NCBI GenBank assembly: GCA_001778455.1
Contig: MFGX01000006.1
Coordinates: forward strand, 1 to 10,717
DNA: 10,717 nucleotides
From: Candidatus Fraserbacteria bacterium RBG_16_55_9
Lineage (GTDB): Bacteria; Bipolaricaulota; Bipolaricaulia; RBG-16-55-9
Direction: 5' to 3'
Shown: positions 9,019 through 10,717 of the stretch, piece by piece
Layout: every line of letters begins with the position of its first letter
Numbering within the stretch: the first letter of the stretch is position 1
The notes under the pieces: model-generated
The model's input: only the letters and a program-made list of their open reading frames with translations
Database searches by the model: none
What the model was told of the DNA's origin: nothing
Program-made: the position numbers and the translations under genes

Positions 9019-9047
9019 ACCAGCAATGTGCAGCAGCTCCCCCACAC
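9019..9047. other. Short convergent intergenic gap without a recognisable terminator
   Basis: Only 29 bases separate the stop of nnr from the stop of the opposite-strand sialidase-like gene. I see no stable GC-rich hairpin followed by a T run in either direction; the best pairing is a 3-base stem around the nnr stop. Transcripts from the two strands may overlap, or termination may be factor-dependent or lie inside a coding region. Confidence 0.5.
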
Positions 9048-10717
9048 TCAACACAGTATGTCCGGGACAATACCGCAACCCGCACTCATGAACGCCGCAG
9101 CGAACAGCAGCAGCATGATCCATGCCCACCGCCGCCTGCGAGGCGCTACCCAAGCTCCCACGAACAGAATCCCCATGGGGAGCAGTGCCATTGCCTTCAG
9201 CCGCTCACTGGCTTCCATCTCCATGCTCACCTTTTGCTTACAGCCAAAGACATCTGGATCCGGCGTGCTGTCATCTGATGCGAGGAATGTGTTCCCTCCC
9301 CAAGCGAGATAGACGTGCTTCTTGTCTGCCGTGGCCTCGTTGTAGTCTCCCATGTAACAGTTAGCGATCCCGGGATTGAAGTTGGGGTTGAGGGGTGGGA
9401 TACCAAACGACGTGTCCGTGATTCTCTCGTCCGCTTCGAAGGTTGTTCCTCCATCGTAGGACCTAGCCATGTAGACATCGATATCTAAGTCATTCACCGG
9501 ATCGTTGCGACGGTCATACCAGGCTACAGCGACAACTCCCTTACCCGTCGCCGTGATGAAGGGCATGAACTGGCCCGTTGCGCCTTCATTAAGATCCTCA
9601 ACATTGATTTGCTTAGGGAGGATCTTCTGGCTCAGATCCTCGTTAAAGGCCATGAAATAGATATCCCCTTCTTCAATAACGCCTGGAGCAATGATGGCGT
9701 GGCTCCAAACGAGATAGACGCGACCGTTGAAAGTTCCACCACTTCGGTCTACCGCGACTGTGGGGTTCTCGAAAGTTCTGATGAAGCCGTTCATCACGTT
9801 CCTCGTATCTGGATCATTAGCCAGGTCACTGTCTGGACAGTCTGCCACTTGCCCGGTGCCAGACGATGCGAAAGGAACCTGCACGACAGGACCCAAGTCT
9901 GCCGGCCCCTCGCAAGGGAAAGCGCACCTGCGGATAGAGAAGGTACGAGCACCAGTAAGTAAGAAGTTCTCCCACGTGATATAGACGTCGGCGCGACCGA
10001 ACTCATCTTTCTTCGGCCCGACAGCCATCCTGCAGACTTGCTCCCTCCCTGTTCCTCCAACGATGAATGGCTGGAACCAGCTTACGCCTGCGTCCTTCGT
10101 GAACGAAAGCATAATTTGAGCATCACCATCTCTGACTCCGAATTCAGTGAAGCAGACCCAGGCCCTTCCCCCATTGAAGGGATTAGCAACAATATGGGGC
10201 CGATCTCCCTCAATGATACCCGGAATTTCAACTGGGACACCGAAGGTTGGGAAGGAGACAGGAAGCATTCTCGCCACACCTATAGTGGTAGTCAGATCAG
10301 GTCGGAACGCAACCAGACCCAGGTAGTATATGCCGAAGCTATCCACTGCGACGCCCGGGTCGCAGCAATTGTCGGCTCCTGGCAGATCAAGAATGTTGCC
10401 CTGATCGGTGAAGAGTAGTCCGGCCGTTTTCGAAGTGGCGTACCCTATGCCTCCAGACCTAACACCTGCATCATTCCAGGCAATCACGACCTGATCCGCT
10501 ATGCCATCATTTGTGCTCTCATCCCCAAGGAGTCGAAAGCCGATGTCGTAGACGGCTATGGCAGTCTCACTCTGTGTGATATTGGGGAATTTGTCCGTGG
10601 TGCGATCATTGATGAGTTTCTCTTGAGCCCACAGACCACAGTGGGAGGCAAGATAGGCCCAAGAGCCTGCAGAGAGCAGTTGCCCAGATTCCGAATTGAG
10701 CAGCGCGCAGCCTATCG
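9048..10717 (-). CDS. Sialidase-like Asp-box (BNR) repeat protein with C-terminal hydrophobic tail (start beyond window)
   Basis: I read this frame without a stop from 9048 to the right edge, about 555 residues, so the N-terminus and any signal peptide are missing. A GTG at 10487 is an internal valine of DQVVIAWND, not a start. Family motifs of six-bladed beta-propeller sialidase-like proteins: NDRTTDKFPNITQSETAIAV (10551-10610); a degenerate Asp-box, SKTAGLLF (10410-10433); TKDAGVSW (10077-10100); a clean Asp-box, SYDGGTTF (9438-9461); WYDRRNDP (9498-9521); and YMGDYNEA (9333-9356). Frequent Cys residues suggest an exported protein. The C-terminus has a hydrophobic segment (9144-9191), then RRRR (9129-9140), a second hydrophobic segment (9081-9119) and a Cys (9075-9077) in a lipobox-like MSAGC. 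Proteins of this kind are usually secreted or envelope-bound; many are not proven sialidases, and glycan cleavage cannot be claimed. It is convergent to the + strand run and probably unrelated to it. Confidence 0.78.
   Translation of the reverse strand, partial: IGCALLNSESGQLLSAGSWAYLASHCGLWAQEKLINDRTTDKFPNITQSETAIAVYDIGFRLLGDESTNDGIADQVVIAWNDAGVRSGGIGYATSKTAGLLFTDQGNILDLPGADNCCDPGVAVDSFGIYYLGLVAFRPDLTTTIGVARMLPVSFPTFGVPVEIPGIIEGDRPHIVANPFNGGRAWVCFTEFGVRDGDAQIMLSFTKDAGVSWFQPFIVGGTGREQVCRMAVGPKKDEFGRADVYITWENFLLTGARTFSIRRCAFPCEGPADLGPVVQVPFASSGTGQVADCPDSDLANDPDTRNVMNGFIRTFENPTVAVDRSGGTFNGRVYLVWSHAIIAPGVIEEGDIYFMAFNEDLSQKILPKQINVEDLNEGATGQFMPFITATGKGVVAVAWYDRRNDPVNDLDIDVYMARSYDGGTTFEADERITDTSFGIPPLNPNFNPGIANCYMGDYNEATADKKHVYLAWGGNTFLASDDSTPDPDVFGCKQKVSMEMEASERLKAMALLPMGILFVGAWVAPRRRRWAWIMLLLFAAAFMSAGCGIVPDILC
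9051..9191 (-). other. C-terminal two-segment hydrophobic tail of the sialidase-like protein
   Basis: The last ~47 residues contain a hydrophobic segment (MALLPMGILFVGAWVA), a four-arginine cluster, and a second hydrophobic segment ending in MSAGCGIVPDILC. A hydrophobic stretch followed by arginines resembles exosortase- or rhombosortase-type C-terminal sorting tails. Those normally end at the basic cluster, whereas here a second membrane-like segment follows. It could be a membrane hairpin or an undefined anchoring signal. Confidence 0.55.

Noticed and set aside
9013..9024. Possible terminator hairpin around the nnr stop
   Set aside because: Only about 3 base pairs can form and no T run follows.
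9028..9364. + strand open frames after nnr
   Set aside because: They run antisense to the conserved C-terminal part of the sialidase-like gene and have low-complexity translations without family features.
9609..10418. Several + strand open frames of 85-126 codons
   Set aside because: They are opposite the Asp-box protein, whose motifs (WYDRRNDP, Asp-boxes, NPTVAVDRSGG) are clearly in the - frame.
10485..10487. GTG as start of the - strand gene
   Set aside because: Conserved protein sequence continues upstream without a stop to the window edge.

Overview
The window is a gene-dense stretch of a bacterial genome of moderately high GC (mid-50s per cent by eye). DnaG primase, a primary-type sigma-70 factor, MiaA and a fused NAD(P)H-hydrate repair enzyme mark it as bacterial. 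I cannot assign a phylum. A GAPDH-like protein of the archaeal (type II) kind is the only taxonomically odd element and would fit a deep-branching or thermophilic bacterial lineage, but that is inference.

Layout. From base 1 to 9018 nine genes lie on the + strand with almost no space between them (gaps of 0-14 bases, two overlaps), so they very probably form one transcription unit with translational coupling: pdxS (5' end cut by the window edge), pdxT, a type II GAPDH-like dehydrogenase, comF, an MBL-fold hydrolase, dnaG, a sigma-70 factor (rpoD/sigA type), miaA and bifunctional nnr. After a 29-base gap, one convergent gene on the - strand (9048 to beyond the right edge) encodes a large, probably secreted or envelope-bound sialidase-like Asp-box protein with an unusual C-terminal tail. 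Its start is outside the window.

How the genes fit together. PdxS and PdxT form the DXP-independent pyridoxal 5'-phosphate synthase, which consumes glyceraldehyde 3-phosphate, ribose 5-phosphate and glutamine. The next gene resembles an enzyme that acts on the same triose phosphate, and the last gene of the run repairs the damaged NAD(P)H hydrates that GAPDH is known to generate. DnaG and the sigma factor are a classic macromolecular-synthesis pair, and MiaA modifies tRNA. The run therefore mixes cofactor synthesis and repair with replication, transcription and translation functions.

I see no RNA genes, CRISPR array, insertion sequence, phage gene or convincing terminator. No obvious new defence or mobile system is present. 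The best leads are the divergent type II GAPDH beside pdxST (with nnr downstream) and the two-segment C-terminus of the sialidase-like protein.
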